Assembly: GCF_018320785.1 (NCBI RefSeq)
Contig: NC_054875.1
Coordinates: 28,525,157 to 28,589,156 of the forward strand
Origin: Cheilinus undulatus
Taxonomy: Eukaryota; Chordata; Actinopteri; Labriformes; Labridae
DNA length: 64,000 bases
Direction of reading: 5' to 3'
Shown here: positions 34,781-59,400 of the stretch, piece by piece
Layout: each line of letters begins with the position of its first letter
Numbering within the stretch: the first letter of the stretch is position 1
The notes under the pieces: model-generated
Told to the model about the DNA's origin: nothing
The model's database searches: none
What the model saw: the letters and a program-made list of their open reading frames with translations, nothing else
Translations under genes and position numbers: made by a program

Positions 34781-37268
34781 TTAATACACAAATGTCACAT
34801 TTTTCTGACACTTTCCCATTAAATAAAGAGTTGATTTTAAACCTGTGTGTCCTAATCTAAGTCTAGTTATTATTACTTCTTCTCGTCTGCTTTTTCCTTT
34901 GTAATCTTTAATGTTGACGGATTTTTGGATATTACAGTAGTGTCTTCCTTTGGTATCTTCATCCCATCTTTTCTGCCATACTTTCTCCACGGCCTTTTTA
35001 ATCAGAGATTTTGCTTCACCTTTTCCAAAGGAAACTTGTACAATTTCATTTTCTTTTAAAGCTCTTTTTGCAATTGCATCTGCTTTTTCATTTCCCCCTA
35101 CTCCAGAGTGAGCTGGTACCCAACAAAATTGTACATTTACTCAACTTCTCTGAAGTCTGAGCAGTAACATAAATATTTCAGTTTTCAGGTCCTCTCTAGC
35201 CATTTCTTTAGATTGTAAGCTTTTGAGAGCTGCTGCTGAATCTGAGCATATGACCACTCGTTCTGGTCTAACCTCTTCAATCCAATGCACAGCAAAGATA
35301 ATAGCAATTAATTCTGCTGTGAATACAGACGGTCTATTATTAATTCTTTTACATATATTTATGTTGAACTCTGGTATATATACTCCAGATCCTACATGAC
35401 CACTCTCTGGATCTTTAGAACCGTCAGTGAAGACTTGTACATAGTAGTGGAATTGTGTACTCAGATGCTCTCTGACTAAATGTCCAAAATCAGTTACATT
35501 TCTTATCCTCCTATGATGCTTTAATTCAAGAAGCTTTAAATCAACTTTTGGTACTGGAAGTAACCACGATGGAACATTACTCCATGTAACATTAGGTGCA
35601 TATTTTATACAATTCAATTCAAGTTTTTCAGCTTCTGAGTTAATGTTCAATCCAAATCCTTTACATTTATTTTGTTCAGGGTACTCCCAACAGTCTTTCA
35701 ACACATGTGTAGCTGGTTGTTCTTCTCCACATCCTTTCAGCTTAGACCAGTAAACTAAAGACAGCTTCAAACGTCTCAAGTATAACGGTAATTCATTAGA
35801 TTCTATCAGTATAGCATTGGTGGGGGTTGTTTTAATGGCCCCTATGCAGAGTCTTAGAGCTCTGAATTGTATTCGGTCAAGTTTTTCAATGTTACTTTTT
35901 GCTGATGAACCATAAACTATACAACTATAATCAATACTTGACCGCATTAATGCTCTGTATATGTCCAGCAGCGATTGTCTGTCTGCTCCCCATTCATACC
36001 CACAGACTGATCTCATCAAGTTCAATACTTTTTTACACTTAGTTACAACTTGCGTAATATGATTTTTCCAAATACATTTTTCATCAAACCATAATCCTAA
36101 ATATTTGAATTCACCTATCCTGTCTATGTTTTGTCCATATAGTTTAAGCTCTATTTTATCAATCTTTCTCTTCTTGGTAAAGATCATAAAGCATGACTTT
36201 GAGACTGACATTTTAAATTCCCAGTCATAGGTCCATCTTTCCACTTCCTTTATTGCCTCCTGGATACAATTAGTTACACGTTTGATGGTTTTCCCTCTTT
36301 TCCATATAGCCCCGTCATCTGCATAGAGGGATGTTCCAATGTCCCCACCAGTTTTCACAAAGATGTCATCTATCATTATATTAAAAAGAATCGGGCTGAT
36401 GACACTACCTTGAGGTATACCTCACACAATGTCCTATGTTTTTGAGATGGCATCTTCCACTTTAACACAAAAGGTTCGATTAGTTAAGAAATCTAATGTC
36501 CAGTTATACATTTTACCTCCAATGCCCATTTTTTCCATTTTGATTAGTAATCCTTCTCTCCACATTGAATCATAGGCTTTCTCAATATCAAAATACACTA
36601 TGGTCATGATCTGTTTCATAGCAATAGCCTTTTCTTCTTCGTTGCTAACTTTGACCAGGGCATCACTTGTAGATCTTCCTTTCCGGAATCCACTCTGACA
36701 TGGGCTTAACAAACCTTGTTCTAGAAAATAAGTCAATCTATGAACAATAATTTTCTCCATCCATTTGCAAAGATGAGAAGTTAAAGCTATTGGTCTGTAA
36801 TTTCCTGCATTAGTTGGATCTTTACCTGGTTTAACAAATGGTAGGACTAAGGCTTGTTTCCAACTGCTCGGCATTTTCCCTTCATTCCAAATTTTATTGA
36901 AAAATTTCAATATAATTTTCAAAACTTCCCCAGGTAGACGTCTGAACATGGCATAACATAGTTTATCTTGGCCTGGGGCTGTATTTCCACTCCCTTCTAA
37001 AGCCTTTTTTAATTCGCTTAGGCTTAGATCAAGAGATGATTCATTACATTCTTTCTTCTTTGTTACATGTCCATTTGTACCTAAAACTTCCTTCTTTCGT
37101 TTTTTTATGATTTTCATCTAAATGATTTCCACTATGAACACTTGCAAAGTTTTTACCCAATAAATCAGCTTTTTGTTTGTTTGTTATCGCCAGATGTTCT
37201 CCATCTATTAGAACTGGAATTTTAACAGATTTCCTTTTTCCACTCATCTTTTTGATCATGGACCACAC
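34781..37268 (-). pseudogene. LINE reverse transcriptase and RNase H, broken
   Basis: Pieces 37268-37044, 37117-36434, 36376-35141 and 34990-34781. The last three share one frame, interrupted by in-frame stops. RT motifs FDIEKAYDSMW and SLYADDGAIW hold the catalytic Asp residues, and the RNase H D-E-D pattern is visible at about 35230-35430. Several stops exclude activity. Confidence 0.8.
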
Positions 37269-37651
37269 TTCATAAAGTTTAATTTCTCTTCCTATAGAGG
37301 AGCAGAACTATCTCCAAGTGTTCTTTTTGGATGACTTTACTACTTTACGTGCTATGGCTCTCTTTTTTAGATAATCTAAGATATTATCTTGGCTTAAATA
37401 CTTTCTTAGAACCTTAAATGCCCGGTCTCTTTCTTTTATAGCTTTACTGCATTGATCGTTCTACCATGGAACTATTTTCTTTTTTCCATTAATAATACTT
37501 TTAGGAATGCTTTTTGATGCAGCATCAACAATCAGAGAAGTTAAAGCTACTTCACAGTTATCAATATCATCTTCCATTACAAATTCTTTTGCTGATTCAA
37601 TGCAATATGCACTAAACTTTTCCCAGTCTGCTTTAGGAAAGCATCATCTTT

Positions 37652-38371
37652 CTAAAGTGTATCTTTCCTGAGTACCCGTGTCAAAATTACAGAACATAAT
37701 ATCGGAAAGTAGTCGCTTCCTACATTAGTGTCTGTTACTACATTCCATTCACAAAAATCACTGAGAGTTCTGGACACTAAAGTAAGATCAATACATGAGA
37801 CTTTGTTTCTCCTAATGTCTTCTCTAGTACCTCTTCCATCATTAAGGCAAACAAGTCCTCTCTCCTCTATTAATTCTTCCACCACTTCCCCATTGTTATC
37901 CGTGTGGTCACTTCCCTAAAGTGTGCTATGGGCGTTAAAGTCGCCGCACCAGATTTCTCTTCTGTTTTTTTCACCAGCAATCTCCTGAAACATTTGCATT
38001 GTTAAATTATTACAAGGGTTGTAAAAGTTAACAATTTGCATATTTCCTCTTGGGCTACATATTTCTATCACAGTACATTCATACTCACTTAATATATTTA
38101 TTTTCCTGTACTCTAAAGTGTCTTTAACAAAGGTTATACACCCACCACCTAGATTTTCATTTCTGTCTTTCCTAACAGAACTAAACTCTGGAATGACAAA
38201 GTCCAAATGTGGTTTTAGCCATGTCTCTTGAATACATATAACATCAGGATCCACACTACACTCAGTCAAAAAATGTTTGAACTCTTGTCCATTGGCAATC
38301 AAACTTCTGGCATTCCATTGTAATATATGGATTACCATAAAGAAGTTAATTACCTGGAGACAATCCATCAA
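37652..38371 (-). pseudogene. LINE endonuclease domain, broken
   Basis: Two open pieces in the same frame (38371-37916 and 37885-37652), separated by a stop, encode an AP-like endonuclease fold. N-terminal NARS, the QETW glutamate and GDFNAH are visible. The terminal catalytic motif reads GSDY where active enzymes have SDH. Confidence 0.75.
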
Positions 38372-38674
38372 AGTTAGTAGGATTCAGCATTTCATGTATG
38401 ATCTCTGCTGAAACTTCTCTGATCCCTAGAAACTCCACTGCTGCCTCAACAACCGTTTTAATCCGATCACTCTTCCTTGTTTGTTGCATTGCAACGTTCA
38501 CAGTTTTACAGATAAAAGCTACAAAGTTAACTTTGTCCACTATCAACGTATCTTTATTGATCTTCTCCACCTGTGCATTAGGCGTCTGCACTGTGTTCTC
38601 CTTTCTTAGATTTGTAGCCAGTCTAGGGACATTTGTTGCATGCACAACCCTAGTTCTGGTTATTTCATTCTCAT

Positions 38675-39541
38675 TTACTTTTTTGACTTTGCTTCTGCAT
38701 AAGACACTTGGTTTAGCACTTTGTATTTCTGCACCTCTCTCGCTTGTTTTTGAACAGGGCATCCACCATATGCAGTGCTATGCTCTCCTCCACAGTTACA
38801 ACATTTGATTTTTGTATCTTGAGCACATTTTCTGTACTCGTGTTCACCACCACATCCTACACATCTTAATTTCCCTTTACATTGTCCTGCAGTGTGTCCC
38901 ATTCTCTGACACTTGAAGCAACGGAGAGGCTCTGGGATGTACTTCCTGACATCATAGCTTAGATAGCCCGTCATTATTTTCTTTGGTATAACATTAAAGA
39001 ATTCAAGAACCACCGCCAAGCTATCTGTTTTTACTCCTTTTCTTTTTGTTTGCAGTCTAGTGGCTTTCACCACCTTCCCGCCTTTTGCTTCCTGGACTAG
39101 CTCATCCATTGAAATGTCCAATGGAACATCGTGGATTACTCCTCTGAGTTTTGCTGCATTTCCTGGGATGTGAGCACTCATTTTTTCTCCATTTAATGAG
39201 TTTGCTCTTAAAAACTTTTCTCTTTGCTGTTTATCTTTGGCAAAAATTAGGAGCCTCTTGTTACTCAGAAATTTTGCAAACTGAATCTTTCCCATCTCAC
39301 TTTCAATTGCTTTTGTAAGCTTCAATGGGTGGAAGTGTTGTCCTTCTCCTTTAAAAGTTATCATAACTTTCCAAGTAGTTTGTTCTTCACTTCTTTTACC
39401 TTCCGCCTTACTCTTTCTAACCCGTTCGCTTTCTTCAAATCCTGAGACTGAGCTCCCTGAGCTGTTGGACCTATCCTTCCTTTTAAATCTGACATCCTGC
39501 CAGACCATACCTTCATCCTCTCCGTCCGTACTGTCACCCAT
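38675..39541 (-). pseudogene. LINE ORF1 (zinc-knuckle nucleic-acid-binding protein)
   Basis: A 288-codon open frame starting MGDSTDGEDEG. It is basic in the middle, and the C-terminal third has CFKCQRMGHTAGQC and two further CCHC/CCHC-like knuckles (CVGCGGEHEYRKC, CCNCGGEHSTAYGGC). Such proteins coat LINE RNA. The open frame ends early: an overlapping frame (38346-38762) continues the protein, so a small indel near 38690 broke the ORF. Confidence 0.75.
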
Positions 39542-39770
39542 GTTACATTCAATGTACAGTTGTTACACTACCGCCAACAATTCGTCTCCCAGTCTAGTTC
39601 AGCTCCCGGCGTGTCGGTTCCCACACACGTGTCCACCGAAACCTTCCTCCTCCCTGCTGCTGTTGTGTTTGTGCCCGTTTGTTACATGCGATTGGTGTTC
39701 ACAGTCACGTGACATGGAAAGCAGTGCATCAGCGTTCTTGCATGACAGAATACACTAGGAAGAGGAGCGT

Positions 39771-40115
39771 TGTTGGTCGTTTTTGACGAGGTACGCGTTG
39801 CGAATCGATACTTTTCAAAAGCACCAAAATAATGGTTTGTTAGTGTCGATTTTGACCAGCCAACTATACATACAAAACGCAGACACAAAGAAGCAGTTTT
39901 CAAAACGCCCGGCATTACGTAAATGTTTCCGGGTTTTTGGCGTCGACGCTCATTTGTCCCACTAGGTTTGGCTCCACCTTTAGCAGTGAAGTAAGAGGGT
40001 GGTGACCTTCGTCAAGTTAAATTTGCGATCTGTATGATACCGGAAGCAGGGTGTTTTGCCTGTGAAATAAAACCATACAAAGCTAATCCTTTATTACTTC
40101 AATTTACAGCAGCTA

Positions 40116-40156
<41 letters not shown>

Positions 40157-40890
40157 GTGTCCCCGTTCTCAAATGAATATGTTTTAACTAAACTGTCGTT
40201 TGTTAACAAACTTTATGGGTGAATGTGCTGAAATCATGAATTCATTGATGTGAATTTAGGATCAAAACTTGGCCAATGAACTGAGTTGAAATTACACTTT
40301 GGGAGTTAAAATCAACTCACCATTATATAATCTTGAGTTATCAACACTCCAGTTTTGGCTGTGTACAACAGCTTTTTTGGGATGTGCTGTGGAATTATGT
40401 TCTCTAAATGTGCAACCTTGTAGTCAAAAGGTGGAAAAAAGTCAAGGGTATTGTACTTAAATAAAGTATAGTTACCCTAGTGCTGAAGTAAAAGTGAAAA
40501 GTACAAGTACCCTCTAAAACTTAATTACAGTAATTCTAGTAAATGTTATTAGTAACTTTCACCCTGGTTGTGGCTTCATAGATTAACTCTTCTCTTGAGT
40601 GTGATTTATTTATTTTGTTTTGTGAAAGGCCTCGTTTTACACTCAGCGCGATAATTAAAACTAAATTGACCTTTATTTTGAAGGTATTGACCGGATGTTG
40701 TGTTGGCCTTACATTTTAACTTGACGCTCTCCTTGCAGCAACAAAACCCGGGCTATTCGCTACTCTAGTGCATTCTGTGCGAAACCAGACAATCAGCTGT
40801 TACAAACGACGTGGGCAGCATTGGCAGCTCTAGTTTGGGGGTCTTTTCTTTTAGGATTAAATCAAATTATCGTCTGTTTGTAAAATCAAC
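39771..40890 (+). promoter_or_regulatory. Upstream region of SAMHD1 paralog B
   Basis: A (CT)n(TA)n microsatellite at about 40113-40155 and a largely non-repetitive 700 bp lead to the start codon. No clear TATA box or interferon-response element was found. CAATCAG-like and GC-richer sequence at 40740-40810 could form a TATA-less promoter. Confidence 0.35.
40113..40155. repeat. (CT)n(TA)n microsatellite
   Basis: Uninterrupted CT dinucleotides pass into TA dinucleotides, about 700 bp upstream of the paralog B start codon. Confidence 0.85.
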
Positions 40891-53822
<12,932 letters not shown>

Positions 53823-54675
53823 AAGGAGGAGCAGAAATACCTCTCTGTTACACATTTGGTGGATGGTATGATTAGAAAGGGCAATGGGCAACTATATTTT
53901 TGTACGAGGTGCATGTGTTGAAAGTTTTGTACACCAAAAAAAAGTGCTTTCAAACGTTCTGTAAAGGGGAATCATAAATGTTTATCCAGGGCTTCTACTC
54001 AGGTTTTTTGTCGTGTATCCCTCTCCAATAGTATCCCCATAATTTAATTTTATTTTGAAAATTTTAATCAGGTTTTTATTTGAGTCTTTTATTTGGAGCT
54101 GCTTTGTTCACATCACTTTTATAAACTGTTTGCCTCTAAATGATCATGTATTTCCACCTCATACAATTTATCATGGACAGCTGGAATGTACTCTAAAACT
54201 AGGCACAATATATTTCAGGGCAGTGTATTTATGCAGCTTAGGCATTTTATTTTGATTTTTAAAAGAACATTGTATCTGCAGTCAAAAGTTACTTCATATC
54301 AACAAACATTTTCTGGATTTGAAACAAGCATTTATTTTTGCTATTTGAATTTTACAGAGTTTGATTTGATCTTAGGTTTAGATTTATTTATTTCTCTTTA
54401 TTTAATGTTCTTACTGTAAGCAGCTTAAGTATTGTGATATGGGCAGCATTTACAGACTGTTATGGATACTGTTTACAGTGTTTACTCTCACCAAAAGCTG
54501 ACAACTGCCTCTTCAAACCTGCCTCTTTCATCACTGTTTTGTTTTGCTTTGTGTGGAAAAAATATCTATGTTTTTGAAGAATGTAGAGAGAATCCTACCA
54601 AAGTGTTTGTGGAAATCCTGTAAAAAGTACAACTATTTAAAGGATTAAAAATAAAAACTCTGTCTCTTAGTTATA
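53823..54675 (+). other. 3' UTR of samhd1 with poly(A) signal
   Basis: Noncoding sequence after the TGA. A canonical AATAAA at 54650-54655 is the best poly(A) signal, giving a 3' UTR of about 0.85 kb. Confidence 0.6.
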
Positions 54676-55567
54676 TCCTCCTTCTGTAGTGTATTGAAGG
54701 TTATTGAACACTTAAGGATGTCTTTCACACTTCACACACAGGGAAAAATGTTCTGTGAAATGTTTGTTGACTCTTGTACCTTCAGAGCACAGGTGAGTTT
54801 GAACATCTGAGTTGTTGAATTAGTATTCCTGTATGGCCATGGAGACATTTCATCGTCTAAGTAAAGTCCATTTCAGTGTAAAAGCTGACTGAATAAGAAT
54901 GCTTTAAGTTATTTTGGTTGGCCAGAAGAAAAAAAAACAGCATGAACTGGAATCGTTTTAGTTAACAAATGATCATTCATAAAGGTTAGGTGTATTTACT
55001 TCCACAACTGGAAGTAAAGCTCATTCGAGCTCAACGAATAAGGTAGAGGTTTATGAGGTGCACTAGAACAGAGCAGGACTAGAACATATGCTGTGTAATA
55101 CAGGTACAATGGCAAGGAAAAACTTCCTAGAAAAAGAACTGAAATTCATGATTGACTGTAGAAAAAGATATATTTATAAAAAGTTACAGTACACAAAAAA
55201 GAGGACATTTCTGATTATGTAAGGTGATTTCTTTTTCAAACTATTAATACATGGACTGGTAAAAAGCCTTAAAAAACCCTTAAACAATTCATGTGGCAAA
55301 GTTTCATAAATAGATGATGGAGATCTCAAACAATATACACTTCAAAAGAAATAAATTCACTTATCTGACCCTAACCCTAACCCTAACCCCCTAACCCTAA
55401 CCCTTTACTCTTGTTTGAAATTTTGTAGTCAGCAGTTGACTAAAATCAGACTTTCTATTTTAACAAAATTAAAAAGAAATAAAGTGCTCTTTCTGTCAGC
55501 ATTGTGGTGCAACGGTGATCCTTGCAGCTCTAGCATCACATGGCTTGTGAGGAGATAAACTCCAGGT
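54676..55567. other. Intergenic between converging samhd1 and NLR genes
   Basis: About 0.9 kb without a recognised gene. It contains a short telomere-like tract (55369-55403) and probably the 3' UTR of the minus-strand NLR gene. Confidence 0.5.
55369..55403. repeat. Interstitial telomere-like repeat
   Basis: CCCTAA units, five and a half with one CC insertion, match the vertebrate telomere repeat in the C-rich orientation. Confidence 0.85.
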
Positions 55568-56444
55568 TTACTTCATCTCTTCCATTCTGTGGGGAGGATA
55601 AAAGCAAACATCACCACTTGCACTGATACTGTGCAATCCTTAAGTCTCTGTTCTTTTCACAGATGTTCATGAAGAGAGTAATAATTTATTTTTTAGAGAC
55701 CGAGAAGACCACACAGAATCTTCAACTGGAAAACACCCTCTCTTTTGGTTAGAAAAATATTACTGAAACAGGTATGAATTGACTTTAAAAACAGCACTGA
55801 CCTAAGAGTCTCCAGTCGACAATGTGGGCTCTCCAGGATTTCAGACAACAGGTTCACACCTGACCCCTGAAAGCTGTTTTTACCTAAGTCCAGCTCACGT
55901 AGATGGGAAGGGTTGGACTTCAGAGCTGCTGCCAGAGAAGCACAGCCTTCACTTGTGATCCCACAGTGAATCAGCCTGCAGAGATTAAAGGATTTTCATG
56001 AGCTACTTCTCCACTTTGTTACAGTTAGCATGACCACTGTGTCAGCGTAAGAATATCAGTCAATATACAAAACAAAACACTAATGATGTTGAATCCAACA
56101 TCAGATATTTATAAATGAAATATTCAAACTGAAATCTTCACTGATGTACACTGTATATTTATTTGAAACAAAAAGGTTGTAACAATAGTGGTACTTGGTT
56201 GCAAGTAACATTGGGTCTAAATTGAATCTACTAGGCCAGTGCAATGAGTGGGCCTGGCAATGGCATGAATGCCTTCATAATCCAGGAACTGCTTACATAC
56301 TCTGTTCACGAGACTGGGCATTGTCCTGCACAAGCAGGAACTTCAGGTCCTGCCTCATGCTAGCAGTAGCAGAACACCAAAAGAATCAGTCTTTTGTCAC
56401 AAAAAACTAATTTTATATATATATATAAAATTAGTTTTTTGTGA

Positions 56445-56497
<53 letters not shown>

Positions 56498-59400
56498 GTG
56501 CTTAACAAATTTATTAGACCACTTGTCATATTTGTCTCAAAGACCATCCAGCATCATGAAGTGCTTTAATGTGGACTCTTTCATTTTCAGTGAGCTCTCC
56601 ACGTTTTACCATTTTGAACAGGAATGAGGGATTTCAAACTGAATTCACCCAAATTTGAGCCGGCTCACTGGGCTTCTCTGAGAAGTCAGAAATTAATCAA
56701 GCATAACATTCAACCACTAAAACAAATTTTTCTGTTCAGGAATGCAAGTAAATAACTATAATTTGACATATTAATCAAGAAATATTAATGTGCTTTACTA
56801 TTTTTTCAGTTTTTTTGTAAATCAGTAAATTTTAAAATTCATGGATAACAATAATAATTAAATTTAAGCATATAAAATATCATCTCGGTTAAAGAGCTTC
56901 TACATATTGGTGTATTAACCATTGCAGAAACATAAAAAAATGATTTTGGTAATAACCAATGCTGTTAATTTAGGGCAGCTGTGGCATAAACCTTACTTTG
57001 GTTAGGGTTAGGGTGGTCAAATAAATGTGTTAAGCACTGTATATATAGATATAGACATAGATATAGATATCCTGTACCTGAAATTTAAATAACTTTTAAA
57101 ATGTGACAATTAAATATTCCTTTTAATTCTTACAAGCAGTGAATAATTCCCAAAATGTTAATGTACCACCCAAAATAGTTTTATTTTCAGCATTTTGACC
57201 CAAAATAACAGATACATGTGTTAATAAGGCGAACAAGAGGTGAGATAGTCTTCATATAACAAAGTCAAACAGCTCAGTCACATTCACTAGAAAGATTTGC
57301 AAAGCACTGAGGAGTACAAACATGTTAATCACATCACTAACTGCAAATTGTAAGAGATTGAAGAAATTTTTTTGGAAGGAAAGGGGGGTTTCTTACTTTA
57401 GGGTCTCTAGTCTACAATGTGTACTCTTTAGTCCAGTAGACAGCAGCTCAACCCCTGAGTCCTGTAAATCGTTTTCACATAGATCAAGCTCCCTCAGACT
57501 GGATGAGTCACACATTAAAGCTGAAGCCAGATCAGCACAGCAGTTTTCTGACAGCCAGCAGCCCCTCAACCTGAGGAAAGACAATAAACCATGTTATCTG
57601 ATAAAACAGGATTTCCAGATTACAATTAAGCAGCCTTAATAGAATACTTTTTAATTATGACACATCAATACAACTTTAACTGTCTGTTTGTAACTATACT
57701 TTTTTAAGCTAGATCCAATATGCCTTTTGTCATATCTTCATTTCTTGTGTGGCACACTCTGATTCATCTTGTTTCTGATATTGGCTGTAAACTAAATTGC
57801 CTTTTCTTATATAGATTTATCAACAGTACTTTCAATGAGTTAGCCATTTCTTTCAAATTCACGTAGAGTTGAAAACCTGATGACTGACCTCAGAGCCTCC
57901 AATCCACAACTGGCACTCCTGAGTCCAACACACAGTAGCTTCACTCCTGAGTCCTGCAAATCATTGTTACTCAGTTCCAGCTCTTTCACACTTGATGGGT
58001 TGGACTCGAGAGCAGAAGACAAGGAAGTGCAGCAATCCTCTGTAAGCCCACATTTATCAATCCTGTAATGAAAGGACTGATTGAATCCAAAATTTTCAGT
58101 CAAAAAGGCTGACGAAACAGTGTTTCATCCATTCATTATCTATTCTCCAGATCCTGTGTGGGGTCAGCAGGGGATAACCACTACACTACCAAGCAGCCCC
58201 TGCTTCATCTGTTTTTGGAAAAATATCCAACTCTAACCATAAATGGGAGAAAAACAATGAAAAGATCAACATAATAAAGGTCAAACAGGTAAAATGGAAA
58301 AATATAAGCATATTTGGGAATTGCTACCAAGAAAGCACAAAACCAATGCCAAGACAGAGTAATGTGTTGACAAGATGCAATTTAAGTAAAGCAAAACTCA
58401 GTAGGTAGAGGAATAAAGAGGAGGCTTGAAGCTTTACTACTCTATGAAGTAGGATGTAACAGGGGCTAAAGGGGTGTAAAAGTAAAAAATACGTATTAAT
58501 CTATCATCTTCCCTGAATCATAACGAAAGTTGCATCAGGACAGTTAACTAAAAGAACAGGTTGAGACTGTTTTTTTGTCAACACTTGTTCAGCTTTATCC
58601 ACTGACAGTATGATAAAAAATATTCTTCTGTAGAAAAAAGCTAAAGAGCCTGTCAGAGTCATCTTCAGATCATCATCCTGAACGAATATTTTTTGATATA
58701 CTCAACTCACCTCAGAAGTTTCAGTTTGCACTCAGGAGTCTGCAGTGCAGCAGACAGTAGGATGACCCCTCGATCCTTAACTTTGTTTTTACTCAGGTCT
58801 ATCTCTTTCAAATGTGAGGGGTTGGACTTTATAGCTGAGGCCACATGTGCACAGCCTATTTCTGATAGCCTGCAACAACTTAACCTGGACAAAGAAGTAA
58901 AAAACAGACAAAATAGTCATGATGTAAATACATCTGTACAGTTTTGACATTCATTGATGTATTTAGATAAGAAGGTGGTTTAATTTTTCATTTTCCTGTC
59001 TTGCTAAAGTCATGGAGTCGTCAGTAAATAATCATATTAAATTATTTACAGAAACACTGTAATATTAAAGATCAGTCTGGTTACACACAGCCATTATAGC
59101 CGTTATACTGCTTATTCAAGGAATGGAAAATCAGGAAATCTTCAAGATTCCATTTAGGAACACTCTTATGTTTAACAAATTACTGTTGAATTGCAATACA
59201 CTTAAACTTGGCATGCCAGGGTTTTTCAGGTAGTGTAATGCTTGCCCCCTTTGTACAAGAGTGGACCAAAATCCTTAATGCTTTAAAGATGAAGGGTGTG
59301 TGGTGAAGGATAATATTTTCCAGCAGCAGCGCAATGTGAACAGTAGGGGATCATGGAGAGGTAAGTCGTGGTTGAGCTCTGATTGTCAATAACTGATCAG

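Larger units (their letters stand above)
34495..39770 (-). mobile_element. Degenerate I/Nimb-like LINE with RNase H
   Basis: A nearly full-length non-LTR retrotransposon. In order on the minus strand: ORF1 with three CCHC-type zinc knuckles; AP-endonuclease (NARSL, QETWL, GDFNAH); reverse transcriptase (FDIEKAYDSMW, SGFRKGRSTSD, YADD); RNase H (VFTDGSKD, TAELIAI, SDSAAAL); then a C-terminal RLRLGHTGL region. The RNase H domain plus multi-knuckle ORF1 points to the I superfamily. It is dead: ORF1 has a frameshift near 38690, the endonuclease has an in-frame stop near 37917 and Tyr in place of the His of the SDH motif, there are further frame changes between 37650 and 37117, and in-frame stops near 36432 and 35139. 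The 5' end is approximate. Confidence 0.85.

Noticed and set aside
57322-57639. Plus-strand frame over an LRR exon
   Set aside because: Antisense shadow of the NLR exon at 57397-57570; the minus strand has the LRR motif and splice sites.
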